A stretch of DNA of 64,000 bases, taken from positions 62,001-126,000 of the forward strand of contig CAWEYO010000015.1 in the NCBI GenBank assembly GCA_963813315.1, written 5' to 3'. Made by a program: the position numbers and the translations under genes. Position 1 is the stretch's first letter. Each line of letters opens with the position of its first letter. Under the pieces are notes generated by a model. It saw only the letters and a list, made by a program, of their open reading frames with translations, was not told the DNA's origin and did no database searches. Origin of the DNA: CAWEYO01 sp963813315 (GTDB taxonomy: Bacteria > Pseudomonadota > Alphaproteobacteria > Rhizobiales > Rhizobiaceae). This document shows positions 33,873 through 42,393 of this stretch, piece by piece.

Positions 33873-34934
33873 TTAGATCAACGTCACTCCCAAGTGGCTT
33901 GTCACGGATGATATAGGGTTTGCCCCGGTAATTCCAACATTTCCGGCGCCGCCGGAGGCCGAGCCGGCAAACAGCAAGCCGACCGGCCGACCCTGATCGT
34001 CGACAATCAGCGAGCCGCTGTCACCCGGTCTTCCGAAAGGCTGCGGGGGCGCTTCCGTTTCGATAACGATCTGTCCATCGAACCGGGCCACACCGGGACC
34101 GACGTCGACCAGGAAATTGTTCACATTGACGGCGAGCACCCGGCCACGCGTAAAATGGGTCGTGCGGCCGGTCTTGACAACAGTCATGCCCGGAACCGCA
34201 TCGACGGGTGAACCAGGCTGCAGGGTGACCGCGGGCTGAGGTTCCTCCGAACCCTCGTAGAGCGTTGTCCTGTCCTCCGCTCGCCCGTGATCGACGAGCG
34301 CGGCGACCGCGGCATCGACCTGGTTGGGGAAGCCGCCGAACTGGATCGGCACGAAACGAATGAGCTCGGCGATGTCGTCCTTGCCCGGCTTGCCGCCGTC
34401 GCGCGCTCCCGGCTGCATCACCGTCGTCGAGATCGGCACGCTGTTCACATCGGCAAGGACGTGGTTGTTCGACAATATGCCGTCCCTGCCGCTTAGATTG
34501 TCGCGGCAGAAGCAACCGAGCGTGCCGGCATACTCCACTGTCGTAGGGGAAATGCTGCAGCCAAGCCTGATTGGATCGTTGCGGGTCGTCGTCCAGAGCG
34601 GTTTCTGGCGGCCGATATAGACCACTCCCACCTCGCCCTTGGCGACTTCGACGATCCTTTCGACCAGGCTGCATCGAAGTTTGTCGCGGCTTTGCACGAG
34701 GATCGCCAGCTTTGCCTCACCGCCCTCGCCGCCGTCGGTGACACCGAGCGCGATGTCTTCGACGGCGCGTTTCTTCGATCTTTTCGGCCGCGCCGACTTC
34801 ATTTCGAGAAGTGCCGGATCCACGTACAGGCCCGGCATCAGGCTCTCAATGCCCGCTGCCGCCGGCAGTTCTATGAACTCGAATATCTGGGAAAAAATTC
34901 GCGCCTGGAGTTCAAGCGCGGATTCGAATCTCAT
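33873..34934 (-). CDS. Trypsin-like serine protease
   Basis: 353 residues from the ATG at 34934, chosen because GGAGG lies six bases upstream; a TTG at 34946 is possible. No signal peptide. After an N-terminal region with ALGVTDGGEGGEAKLAILVQ, the S1-like fold shows GILSNNHVLADVNSV (catalytic His), QVDAAVAALVD (candidate Asp) and RPGDSGSLIVDDQGRPVGLL (nucleophile Ser in GDSG). The chamber resembles the bacterial NAL1-like/trypsin-like group with cytosolic members. The small gene downstream shares the N-terminal strand pattern. Substrate unknown; the lack of a leader suggests it works in the cytoplasm. Confidence 0.8.
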   Translation of the reverse strand: MRFESALELQARIFSQIFEFIELPAAAGIESLMPGLYVDPALLEMKSARPKRSKKRAVEDIALGVTDGGEGGEAKLAILVQSRDKLRCSLVERIVEVAKGEVGVVYIGRQKPLWTTTRNDPIRLGCSISPTTVEYAGTLGCFCRDNLSGRDGILSNNHVLADVNSVPISTTVMQPGARDGGKPGKDDIAELIRFVPIQFGGFPNQVDAAVAALVDHGRAEDRTTLYEGSEEPQPAVTLQPGSPVDAVPGMTVVKTGRTTHFTRGRVLAVNVNNFLVDVGPGVARFDGQIVIETEAPPQPFGRPGDSGSLIVDDQGRPVGLLFAGSASGGAGNVGITGANPISSVTSHLGVTLI

Positions 34935-34976
34935 CGCGGCCTCCAATGCGCCCTGCCCGGCGAATCGGACTTTAGC

Positions 34977-35004
34977 AAAAAAAAGCCGCGAATCGCACCG
35001 CGGC
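34977..35004 (-). terminator. Rho-independent terminator after ilvC
   Basis: On the minus strand GCCGCG...CGCGGC is followed by a run of nine T residues, about 80 bases past the ilvC stop. The stem is six G-C pairs with an eight-base loop. Confidence 0.8.
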
Positions 35005-35084
35005 CTTTCGCTGGCTGTTTGCGCGCCCGTGCGACCGCAGGCAAAGCCCGAGGACGCGCAGGTTTAGGAACCGTGGATCGCGTG

Positions 35085-36104
35085 CTAGTTCTTCGCCTTG
35101 TCGACCAGCTTGTTCTTGGCGATCCACGGCATCATGCCGCGCAGCTTCTCGCCTACCTGTTCGATCTGGTGCTGATCGTTCAAGCGGCGGATGCCCTTGA
35201 ACCGGGCGAGGCCCGAGCGATATTCCTGCATCCATTCGGACGTGAACTTGCCGGTCTGGATGTCGTTCAGAACGCGCTTCATCTCGGCCTTGGTCTCCGC
35301 CGTGATGATGCGGGGTCCAGACACGTATTCGCCCCATTCGGCGGTGTTCGAAATCGAGTAGTTCATGTTCGCGATGCCGCCCTCGTAGATCAGGTCGACG
35401 ATCAGCTTCACTTCATGCAGGCACTCGAAATAGGCCATTTCGGGAGCGTAGCCTGCCTCGACCAGCGTCTCGAATCCGGCGCGGATGAGCTCGACCAGAC
35501 CGCCGCACAACACGACCTGCTCGCCGAAGAGATCGGTCTCGCATTCTTCCTTGAAATTGGTCTCGATGATGCCGGAACGCCCGCCACCAACGCCGCAGGC
35601 GTAGGAGAGCCCGAGGTCCAGAGCATTGCCGGAGGCATCCTGGTGCACGGCCACCAGGCATGGCACGCCGCCGCCCTTCAGGTATTCGCCGCGCACAGTA
35701 TGGCCGGGGCCCTTCGGCGCCACCATCAACACGTCAACCGAGGATTTCGGCTCGATCAGGCCGAAATGGACGTTGAGACCATGGGCGAAAGCGATCGCCG
35801 CGCCGTCCCGGATGTTGGGCGCGATTTCGCTCCTGTAGATATCGGCCTGCAGTTCGTCGGGCGTCGCCATCATCATCAGGTCGGCCCATTTCGCCGCCTC
35901 GGCGACCGAGAGCACCTTCAACCCATCGGCCTCGACCTTGCTGGCCGTCGCCGACCCGGACTTGAGGCCGATCGCAATTTCCTTGACGCCGGACTCCTTG
36001 AGGTTCAGCGCGTGCGCGCGGCCCTGGCTGCCGTAGCCGATGATGGCGACTTTCTTGCCCTTGATCAGATTGAGATCGGCATCCCGATCGTAATAGACGC
36101 GCAT
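35085..36104 (-). CDS. ilvC: Ketol-acid reductoisomerase
   Basis: 339 residues from the ATG at 36104. The N-terminal Rossmann domain has KKVAIIGYGSQGRAHALNLK, the class I short-form NADPH site, and FAHGLNVHFG. The C-terminal knotted domain has the metal-binding Glu residues in SYACGVGGGRSGIIETNFKE and CETDLFGEQ, and ends GEKLRGMMPWIAKNKLVD. It converts acetolactate or acetohydroxybutyrate to the dihydroxy acid in valine, leucine and isoleucine synthesis. The acetolactate synthase genes are 8 kb away at 43947-46437. A TetR gene lies 22 bases upstream on the same strand, and a strong terminator follows. Confidence 0.97.
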   Translation of the reverse strand: MRVYYDRDADLNLIKGKKVAIIGYGSQGRAHALNLKESGVKEIAIGLKSGSATASKVEADGLKVLSVAEAAKWADLMMMATPDELQADIYRSEIAPNIRDGAAIAFAHGLNVHFGLIEPKSSVDVLMVAPKGPGHTVRGEYLKGGGVPCLVAVHQDASGNALDLGLSYACGVGGGRSGIIETNFKEECETDLFGEQVVLCGGLVELIRAGFETLVEAGYAPEMAYFECLHEVKLIVDLIYEGGIANMNYSISNTAEWGEYVSGPRIITAETKAEMKRVLNDIQTGKFTSEWMQEYRSGLARFKGIRRLNDQHQIEQVGEKLRGMMPWIAKNKLVDKAKN

Positions 36105-36126
36105 GTCGTGTTTCCTTCCTTTGCCG

Positions 36127-36804
36127 TCAGTGGCCGGCGTCCGCCGGCCGGTGATTCGCCCCGTGCAGGGCAAGAAAATGCTGTGTGGCCTGGGCGGAGT
36201 CCCGCTCAATCACCGCAGCGGTCAGTTTGAGCCGGTCGCCGAGCAGCAGCCGAATCTGCACATCCCGCGCAACCAGCCCGAAGAATGTGCGAAATGCCTC
36301 CTCGGCGTCCTCGAACACCAGCAGGCCGGCATCGCGCCCTGCCTCGAGCACCGGCTTCAGCCGGCGTCCCATTTCCCGGCGGCCGTTTTCCAGCACGATC
36401 GCGCCGAGGTCTATCTTGTCAGACCCGGCATGGCTCACCGCTACGCGATTGAGCGCTATCGAGGTCTCGCTGGAAATCACTCCGAGCCAGTTCGAGGCAA
36501 ATTGTTCGAGGCTCGCCGTCAGCGACCTCAGGTCGAGCCGCGCACGGTCGACGGGAGCCACGCGCACCCGTGACGCTTGCCATTTCACGGTCGCGGTCAG
36601 CAGACCGTCGCGGTCGCCGAACCATCGGTACAGCGTCTCCTTGGAGCAACTGGCGCGCCGCGCGACAGCCGTCATGGTCAGCGCATCGCCCTCCTCGACC
36701 AGCAGACGCAACGCTGCATCAAGCACGTCCTGCTGACGCGCCGTCAGTTCCTCGCTCAGCACTTCGGCCACCTGCACAGGGCAGTCCCTCCCGCTAAAGC
36801 GCAT
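36127..36804 (-). CDS. TetR/AcrR-family regulator
   Basis: 225 residues. The N-terminal helix-turn-helix is LTARQQDVLDAALRLLVEEG, then LTMTAVARRASCSKETLYRWF. The remaining 160 residues are an all-helical ligand domain of the group with the conserved DVQIRLLLGDRLK segment; the ligand is not predictable. It ends 22 bases before ilvC on the same strand, so the two may be co-transcribed. The ATG at 36804 and the first codons fall inside RIME copy 2 (36796-36899), so the repeat either supplied the start or the true start is later, for example near the VAEVLSEELTARQ codons. Confidence 0.85.
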   Translation of the reverse strand: MRFSGRDCPVQVAEVLSEELTARQQDVLDAALRLLVEEGDALTMTAVARRASCSKETLYRWFGDRDGLLTATVKWQASRVRVAPVDRARLDLRSLTASLEQFASNWLGVISSETSIALNRVAVSHAGSDKIDLGAIVLENGRREMGRRLKPVLEAGRDAGLLVFEDAEEAFRTFFGLVARDVQIRLLLGDRLKLTAAVIERDSAQATQHFLALHGANHRPADAGH

Positions 36805-36899
36805 TGCTCCGAAACGGATTCATGCGACGCGCTTTAAGCTATTGTCTCTGTGCATGTCGTTATCCCAAAACCGCTGCGCACTTTTGGCGACATGCACTA
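36796..36899 (+). repeat. RIME-type double palindrome, copy 2
   Basis: Same two-hairpin unit as at 13139, with one base missing in the second stem (TTTTGGCGAC). It overlaps the annotated start codon of the TetR gene and is inverted relative to copy 3, on the other side of kup. Confidence 0.85.
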
Positions 36900-37008
36900 A
36901 CGGTCCCAAATGCCGTACCGTACGTTACGGTTCGGCTTATGGCGCAGTTTCCGCCTTTCCGCAATGGGTTCAGCGGACAAAAAAGCAGACGATCGTTGCC
37001 GGCACCAT

Positions 37009-37140
37009 GGTGTGTTGGGATTCAGATCAGGCCGAGGCGAAAATGGCGGTTTTCGAGAACCGGCACGCAGCGTACGTTTGGGTACGTGAGTACCGGAAGC
37101 GTAGAAGACAGCCATTTGGAGGCCGGCATCACCTGTATCC
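37009..37140 (+). repeat. Dispersed repeat family 4, long copy
   Basis: Begins GTGTGTTGGGATTCAG, contains a short palindrome TACGTTTGGGTACGT and ends AGGCCGGCATCACCTGTATCC. Its ends recur at 40950, 46750 and 59222. It abuts the kup stop codon. Confidence 0.6.
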
Positions 37141-39063
37141 CTAAACCGTAACCTGTGTGCCGACTTCAACGACCCTACCGGTCGGTATCTGGAAATATTC
37201 AGTTGCATCCGCGGCGGTGCGCGCAAGTCCGATGAAAAGCCGATCCTGCCAGAGCGGCATTCCTGAGTTCGGCGAGGCCTTCAGCGAGCGTCGCGACAGG
37301 AAGAAGGAGGTCGTCATGATGTCGAACTTCCACCCCTGTTTGCGACAGATGGCCATGGCCTTCGGGATATTCGGCTGTTCCATGTACCCGAACTTCATCG
37401 TCACTCGCATAAAGAGATCGTTGATCGTCTCCATTTTGACCCGCTCGCTGTCGAGAACGGTCGGTTCCTGCGCAGTCACGACTGAGAGAATGACGTTCTG
37501 CTCATGCAGCACCTTGTAGTGCTTCAGGCTGTGCATCAGCGCGGTCGGCGCGCTGGTCGGATCGCTGGTCAGGAAAACGGCTGTGCCGGGAACCAACTGC
37601 GGAGGCTTCTTCCTCAACTGTTCCGTAAGGAAGTCGAGCGGGATTTCGCTCTTGCGGGTCTTTTCAAACAACATGCGCGTGCCCCTGACCCATGTCGCCA
37701 TGATTAGGCCCATGAGCGCGGCAACACTGATCGACACCCAGCCGCCGTCGGCGATCTTCACCGCGTTGGCGAGGAAGAAGCCGGTGTCGACAGTGACGAA
37801 TACCAATGATAGCGCGACTGTCGCTGCGAGCGACCATTTCCAACGCCAGCGCATGACTACGAAGAGCAGAATGGTCGTCACCAGCATCTCGCCGGTTACG
37901 GAGATACCATAAGCCGACGCCAGCGCGCCCGATTCACCGAAGCCCAGGACCAGCATCATGACGCCGAGGGCGACGAGCAGGTTGACGCGCGGCATATAGA
38001 CTTGCCCCGACTGCCTTTCGGACGTGTGCTGAATTTCGAAGCGCGGGAGAATGCTGAGCTGCACGGCCTGCCGTGTCAGCGAATACGCCCCGGAAATTAC
38101 CGCCTGGCTGGCGATCACCGTTGCCGCGGTCGCGAGCAAGACCATCGGTACCAGCGACCAACCCGGCAGCATCTCGAAGAAGGGATTGTGCGGCGTTCCG
38201 CCATGAGCAAGGACGAATGCGCCCTGCCCGAAATAGTTGAGCAGCAGGCTCGGGAACACGATCGCGAGCCAGGCAAGCACGATCGGCCTGCGGCCAAAAT
38301 GACCAAGATCGACGTAAAGTGCCTCCGCGCCTGTCACTGCGAGAAAGACGGCGCCGATCGTAACGAATGCCACCTCCGGCTGCCCAGTGAGGTAGGCGAC
38401 CGAATAGTACGGATTGACCGCGAAGAGCACGGTCGGATCATCCGCGATATGGGAAACGCCCGCCAGCCCGATCGACAGGAACCACAGCGCGGTTACGGGG
38501 CCGAAGACATTGGCAACGCTGCCCGTACCGAAACGCTGGACGGCAAACAGCACGGCCAGAATGACGAGAGTGATCGGAACGACGTAGGGATCGAAGGCCG
38601 GGGTCGCGACCTTCATGCCTTCAACGGCCGAGAGGACCGAAATTGCAGGTGTAATGATCGCATCGCCGAAGAACAGCGCTGCCCCGCAAATTCCTATCAT
38701 CAGGATAGCGCCGGCAGCGCGCGGATAGGCGCTGCGCGCCAGGGCCATCAGTGACAGCGTTCCGCCTTCGCCCTTGTTGTCTGCACGCAGCACGAAGACA
38801 ACGTATTTGATGGTGACGATGACGGTCAGCGCCCAGACGATCAGCGAGAGCACGCCGAGCACATCTTCGCGCGACGCGATCCCACCACCTGACGATGCGT
38901 GCAGCGCCTCACGGAAAGCGTAGATCGGGCTGGTGCCGATATCGCCATAAACCACGCCGAGCGCGCCAAGCATCAGGATAGACAGGCTGTGCTGGCCCGG
39001 CGATTCCTGAACTGCCTGATGCGCGCTGAGTTCAGCGCGGTCGCCCGCGCCGCGATTGGCCAT
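37141..39063 (-). CDS. kup: Low-affinity potassium transporter Kup
   Basis: 640 residues from the ATG at 39063. Twelve membrane segments. The Kup/HAK/KT signature LGALGVVYGDIGTSPIYAFR opens the first, followed by YVVFVLRADNKGEGGTLSLM, with GxEALYxDLGHFGRRPI (here TGAEALYVDLGHFGRRPIVL) in the middle and FLTSDPTSAPTALMHSLKHY in the soluble C-terminus. It takes up potassium with protons. Ending at VGTQVTV with stop at 37141, it is of normal length. It stands alone and is bracketed by two inverted RIME copies (36796 and 39152). Confidence 0.96.
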   Translation of the reverse strand: MANRGAGDRAELSAHQAVQESPGQHSLSILMLGALGVVYGDIGTSPIYAFREALHASSGGGIASREDVLGVLSLIVWALTVIVTIKYVVFVLRADNKGEGGTLSLMALARSAYPRAAGAILMIGICGAALFFGDAIITPAISVLSAVEGMKVATPAFDPYVVPITLVILAVLFAVQRFGTGSVANVFGPVTALWFLSIGLAGVSHIADDPTVLFAVNPYYSVAYLTGQPEVAFVTIGAVFLAVTGAEALYVDLGHFGRRPIVLAWLAIVFPSLLLNYFGQGAFVLAHGGTPHNPFFEMLPGWSLVPMVLLATAATVIASQAVISGAYSLTRQAVQLSILPRFEIQHTSERQSGQVYMPRVNLLVALGVMMLVLGFGESGALASAYGISVTGEMLVTTILLFVVMRWRWKWSLAATVALSLVFVTVDTGFFLANAVKIADGGWVSISVAALMGLIMATWVRGTRMLFEKTRKSEIPLDFLTEQLRKKPPQLVPGTAVFLTSDPTSAPTALMHSLKHYKVLHEQNVILSVVTAQEPTVLDSERVKMETINDLFMRVTMKFGYMEQPNIPKAMAICRKQGWKFDIMTTSFFLSRRSLKASPNSGMPLWQDRLFIGLARTAADATEYFQIPTGRVVEVGTQVTV

Positions 39064-39151
39064 GATATGACAACTCCATACAGAACTGGCGGGCTGCGAT
39101 AGTCCGGTTGCAGCGCAAAAGCAATGGCTCCGTAGCGTCAATCCACGATGC

Positions 39152-39257
39152 TAATGCATGTCGCCCAAAAGTGCGCAGCGGTTTTGGGATAACGACATGC
39201 ACAGAAACAATAGCCTAAAGCGCGTCGCATGAATCCGTTTCGAAGCAATGCGCTTTA
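39152..39257 (-). repeat. RIME-type double palindrome, copy 3 (inverted)
   Basis: Reverse complement of the 13139/36796 unit, starting TGCATGTCGCCCAAAAGTGC and ending GCAATGCGCTTTA. Immediately followed by a family 3 repeat. Confidence 0.85.
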
Positions 39258-39258
39258 G

Positions 39259-39357
39259 AGCAGCGGACGCATCGATGGAATCGCTGCTCCTGCTTTATCT
39301 CTTTTGTTCGAGCATCGGTTTTCACGAAACCTGTACCCACTTTCGGGCCCGATGCTA
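39259..39357 (+). repeat. Dispersed repeat family 3, copy 1
   Basis: Two hairpins: GAGCAGCGGACGCATCGATG...GCTGCTC and GAGCATCGG...CGATGCT around CGAAACC-GTACCCACTTTCG. Also found at 59116-59219 and, as a half, at 40654-40693. It overlaps the pdxJ stop by a few bases. Confidence 0.75.
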
Positions 39358-40113
39358 GCGACGGTCAGCCGCCTGCCAACCGCAGGCACCGAGGAACCGT
39401 CGAACCGTTTCGGCCATCCCATATTCCAGCGCGTCGGCTGTCAAGCCATGGCCGATGGAGACCTCCGCAAGACCCGGAATCCGCTGCATGAGCGCTGGCA
39501 GATTGGCCACGGTCAAATCATGGCCGGCATTGACGGCAAGTCCGGCGGAAAGGGCCACCTCAGCGGTTTTGCCAAGTCTTTCCAACTCTCTGGCGGCTTT
39601 TGTTGAATCATCGTAACAGGAGCCGTACGGACCTGTATACAATTCGATCCTGTCAACGCCGATGTCAGCGGCGGCCCGCACACCCTCAGGTTCAGGATCG
39701 GAGAACAGGGACACCCTGAAACCGGCCTTCTTCAATCTCTTGACGATGGGCGTCAGGAACGCTGCTTCCTTGACGAAATCCCAACCATGGTCCGATGTCG
39801 CCTGGGCCGGGTCGTCGGGAACGAGCGTTACCTGATCGGGTTCGCTGCGTTCCACAAGGCGCAGAAAATCCTCGGCAGGATAGCCTTCGATATTAAACTC
39901 GGCATCGGGGTACTCGTCATCGATCAAAGCCCTGATTTCAGGGAGGTCCGAATGGCGCGTGTGGCGTTCGTCGGGACGGGGGTGCACGGTCAGGCCATGC
40001 GCGCCGGCGGCAAGCGCGATCCGCCCGAGCCCGGTCACGCTCGGCCAGGGGAGGTCGCGACGGTTGCGAAGCATCGCGATGGCATTGAGATTTACGGAGA
40101 GTTTAGCGGGCAT
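39355..40113 (-). CDS. pdxJ: Pyridoxine 5'-phosphate synthase
   Basis: 252 residues from the ATG at 40113; the 44-residue extension to 40245 is rejected. TIM-barrel PdxJ motifs: AKLSVNLNAIAMLRNRRDLP, LTVHPRPDERHTRHSDL (catalytic His residues), EFNIEGYPAEDFL, QVTLVPDDPAQATSDHGWD, RIELYTGPYG, AGHDLTVANL and VSIGHGLTADALE. It joins 1-deoxyxylulose 5-phosphate with aminoacetone phosphate to make the vitamin B6 precursor. The TSDHGWD loop is typical of alphaproteobacteria. Single gene; neighbours are unrelated. Confidence 0.96.
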   Translation of the reverse strand: MPAKLSVNLNAIAMLRNRRDLPWPSVTGLGRIALAAGAHGLTVHPRPDERHTRHSDLPEIRALIDDEYPDAEFNIEGYPAEDFLRLVERSEPDQVTLVPDDPAQATSDHGWDFVKEAAFLTPIVKRLKKAGFRVSLFSDPEPEGVRAAADIGVDRIELYTGPYGSCYDDSTKAARELERLGKTAEVALSAGLAVNAGHDLTVANLPALMQRIPGLAEVSIGHGLTADALEYGMAETVRRFLGACGWQAADRR

Positions 40114-40235
40114 GGGCCTGACCTGACGACAAAGAATTGCATACGCAGGTATAATGGCTTTGCCGGGAACCGACAGCGTGATTTGTTGTACCAGTCCACG
40201 ACCTAAGTCCGCGCAATGAGCCTCGAAACCGAGAG

Positions 40236-40643
40236 ATGAACGCAACGGAACCCCTGCCCGCGATCCGCCGCATCGATACCGACCGCGGCGATCTGTGCGC
40301 GCTGGAAATCGTCGGGCATTTCAGCGCGAACGACCTTGAAAACGCCTACGGTCTGCTAGAAGCTGCCTATGCCGAGCACGAGAAAGTCGACCTTCTGCTG
40401 CGAATAACGCAGTATGACGGTTTCGACTGGAGTGCCATCTTTGCTAAATCGACCATCCGCGGCAAGGCGCAGGCTCTTCGCCACATCCGCAAATATGCAG
40501 TCGTCGGTGGCCCTGCCTGGATGCGCCCAATGATCGCCGTCGTTCGGCCCTTGACTTCGGTCACGACAAGGCATTTCGCCAGCGCTCACGAAGCCAGCGC
40601 ATGGGAATGGCTCGGGGCCAAGGAGCGGCCGCCCGAAACGTGA
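40236..40643 (+). CDS. STAS/SEC14-like (SpoIIAA-like) protein
   Basis: 135 residues. Compact alpha/beta fold of the SpoIIAA-like group: ALEIVGHFSANDLENAYGLL, VDLLLRITQYDGFDWSAIF, IRKYAVVGGPAWMRPMIAVV and a last helix AHEASAWEWLG. Such proteins are often membrane- or lipid-associated stress proteins with unknown partners; no anti-sigma genes are nearby. The ATG at 40236 is preceded by GAGAG. It is divergent from pdxJ with 122 bases between. Confidence 0.75.
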   Translation: MNATEPLPAIRRIDTDRGDLCALEIVGHFSANDLENAYGLLEAAYAEHEKVDLLLRITQYDGFDWSAIFAKSTIRGKAQALRHIRKYAVVGGPAWMRPMIAVVRPLTSVTTRHFASAHEASAWEWLGAKERPPET

Positions 40644-40653
40644 CGGGCCGAGC

Positions 40654-40860
40654 CTAGAGCGGCGGACGCCCGATGGAATTGGTGCTGCCGCTTTTCGTCA
40701 TCCCAGGGCGGAGCCGAAGCGCAGCGAAGGCGCAGACCCTGGGATCCATGCCTGAACATAAAGGCAGCGCGCGGCGGTCCAGAATGCCACCTGCCTCATC
40801 CACGATGAGCGTTCCGGCATGGGTCCTCGGGTCAAGCCCGAGGATGACGATGCGGGGAGG
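40654..40860 (+). repeat. Composite intergenic repeats between STAS and helicase genes
   Basis: The 350-base gap 40644-40993 holds a half copy of family 3 (40654-40693), then a long palindromic repeat with GTCATCCCAGGGCGGAGCCG, CAGACCCTGGGATCCATGCC and TCCTCGGGTCAAGCCCGAGG, a type widespread in alphaproteobacteria. A degenerate family 4 end lies at 40950-40983. No gene is seen. Confidence 0.6.
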
Positions 40861-40993
40861 GCTTCGACAATCACAAGCGCCGGCGATTGGCGGCAACTCC
40901 TCATGATCCCGGAGCGGAAATGTCCCACTCGGAAGCGGAGAAGGCCGCTATTTGCAGACCGGCAGACCTGACTCTCAACCCCAGTCTATCCGC

Positions 40994-42121
40994 TCATCGC
41001 ACCACCGTCAGACGCTCCGCCGCCCGCGTGATTGCCGTGTAGAGCCAGCGCTGGCGCGTTTCCTTGAATGCCCAGCTTTCGTCGAAAAGCACGATGTCGT
41101 TCCACTGCGACCCCTGCGCCTTGTGCACAGTGAGCGCATAGCCAAAGTCGAAATCATCGAAGCGCTTCTTCTGGTTCCATGGGATATCGGCGTCCGGATC
41201 GTCGAAGGCCGCTTTCAGGAGCTTGATCTTGGCAACCCCGCGATCGGGGTCGTCCTCTTCGGGCGAGACGAGCAGGTTGATGCCCGGCTTTACCGTTTCG
41301 CGCGAGGACGTCATGACCTTCCACAGCGAGCCGTTCAGCAATCCCTTGGCCGGGTCGTTCCTGAGGCACACGAGCTTGTCGCCCGCCTGCGGGAAGGCCG
41401 CAGTGAAGCCTTTCAGTTCGCGCAGCCGCTGGTTGTAGCGACGGCGCGTTCGGTTCGTGCCGACGAGCACCTGATCTGCCTTGAGCACCAGTTCCTGCGT
41501 TACCTCGTCCCTGCCGATGACCTGCGCCGTGCCGTAGTCGCCGCGTTTGAATTCCCGGCCCTCGCGGACGTCGAGAGCGAGGCGGATGATCGGGTTGTCA
41601 CGCGCCTGCCGATGGATTTCCGTAAGCAGGAAGTCTGGCTCGTGATCGGTGAAGAAGCCGCCACCGGAGATCGGCGGCAACTGGCCCGGGTCGCCGAGTA
41701 CCAGGATCGGCGTGCCGAATGACAACAGGTCACGGCCCAGTTCCTCGTCCACCATCGAGCATTCGTCGACAATGACCAATTTGGCTCGCGTTATGGGGCT
41801 CTGCCGGTTGAGCGAGAAGGTCGGCGACATCGATGTCTTGCCGGTCGCCGCGTCCGCCACGGCTTCCTCGCCGCGCGGCCGGTAGATCAGCGAATGGATG
41901 GTGCGGGCGTTCACCGCACCCCTGGAGCGAAGCACCTGCGCGGCCTTGCCGGTGAAAGCGGCAAATTGAACCTGTCCCTCGACATGTTCGGCGAAATAGC
42001 GCGCAAGCGTCGTCTTGCCGGTGCCGGCGTAGCCGAACAGCCGAAAGATTTGCGGCCTGCCGGATTTCAGCCAGCCGGCCACTGCCTTCAGCGCGTCATC
42101 CTGCTGCGGTGAAAGTTCCAT
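40994..42121 (-). CDS. RecD-like ATP-dependent DNA helicase
   Basis: 375 residues from the ATG at 42121. Superfamily 1 helicase motifs in order: Q-motif LSPQQDDALKAVAGWL, Walker A RLFGYAGTGKTTLARYF, motif Ia AAFTGKAAQVLRSRGA, Walker B KLVIVDECSMVDEELG, motif III LVLGDPGQLPPISGGG, motif IV region LLTEIHRQARDNPI, and motifs V/VI DFGYALTVHKAQGSQWNDIV with YTAITRAAERLTVV. It resembles short RecD2-like and Dda-like helicases of rhizobia, which lack a nuclease domain. It lies alone, with repeats 3' of it. Confidence 0.9.
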   Translation of the reverse strand: MELSPQQDDALKAVAGWLKSGRPQIFRLFGYAGTGKTTLARYFAEHVEGQVQFAAFTGKAAQVLRSRGAVNARTIHSLIYRPRGEEAVADAATGKTSMSPTFSLNRQSPITRAKLVIVDECSMVDEELGRDLLSFGTPILVLGDPGQLPPISGGGFFTDHEPDFLLTEIHRQARDNPIIRLALDVREGREFKRGDYGTAQVIGRDEVTQELVLKADQVLVGTNRTRRRYNQRLRELKGFTAAFPQAGDKLVCLRNDPAKGLLNGSLWKVMTSSRETVKPGINLLVSPEEDDPDRGVAKIKLLKAAFDDPDADIPWNQKKRFDDFDFGYALTVHKAQGSQWNDIVLFDESWAFKETRQRWLYTAITRAAERLTVVR

Positions 42122-42393
42122 CCCTACTTGAGACCGGATTCGCGCGCGAAGGGCAAGAGCGAGCAAGGGACGCGCGGCGCTGTAGTGGCAGATTTGTCCC
42201 AGAGGACAGAAGGGTGCGTAGGGGCGAGCGCGGCCGCTGCTGTAACCCCCAGGATGTTGAGACAGGAACTTCAAATCCGTAAACCACACGAGTTGAAAAT
42301 GGCGGATTGTTCTTGCGCCCAAACGGCAAAATGCTATTGGTCCCCCTTGGGCGGCTGGATGTTTTGGCGTCAATAGTCGGATCGGTCTTGAAA

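Noticed and set aside
34692..36230. 512-codon plus-strand frame opposite ilvC and the protease gene
   Set aside because: It spans two unrelated minus-strand genes and their terminator, so it cannot be a gene.
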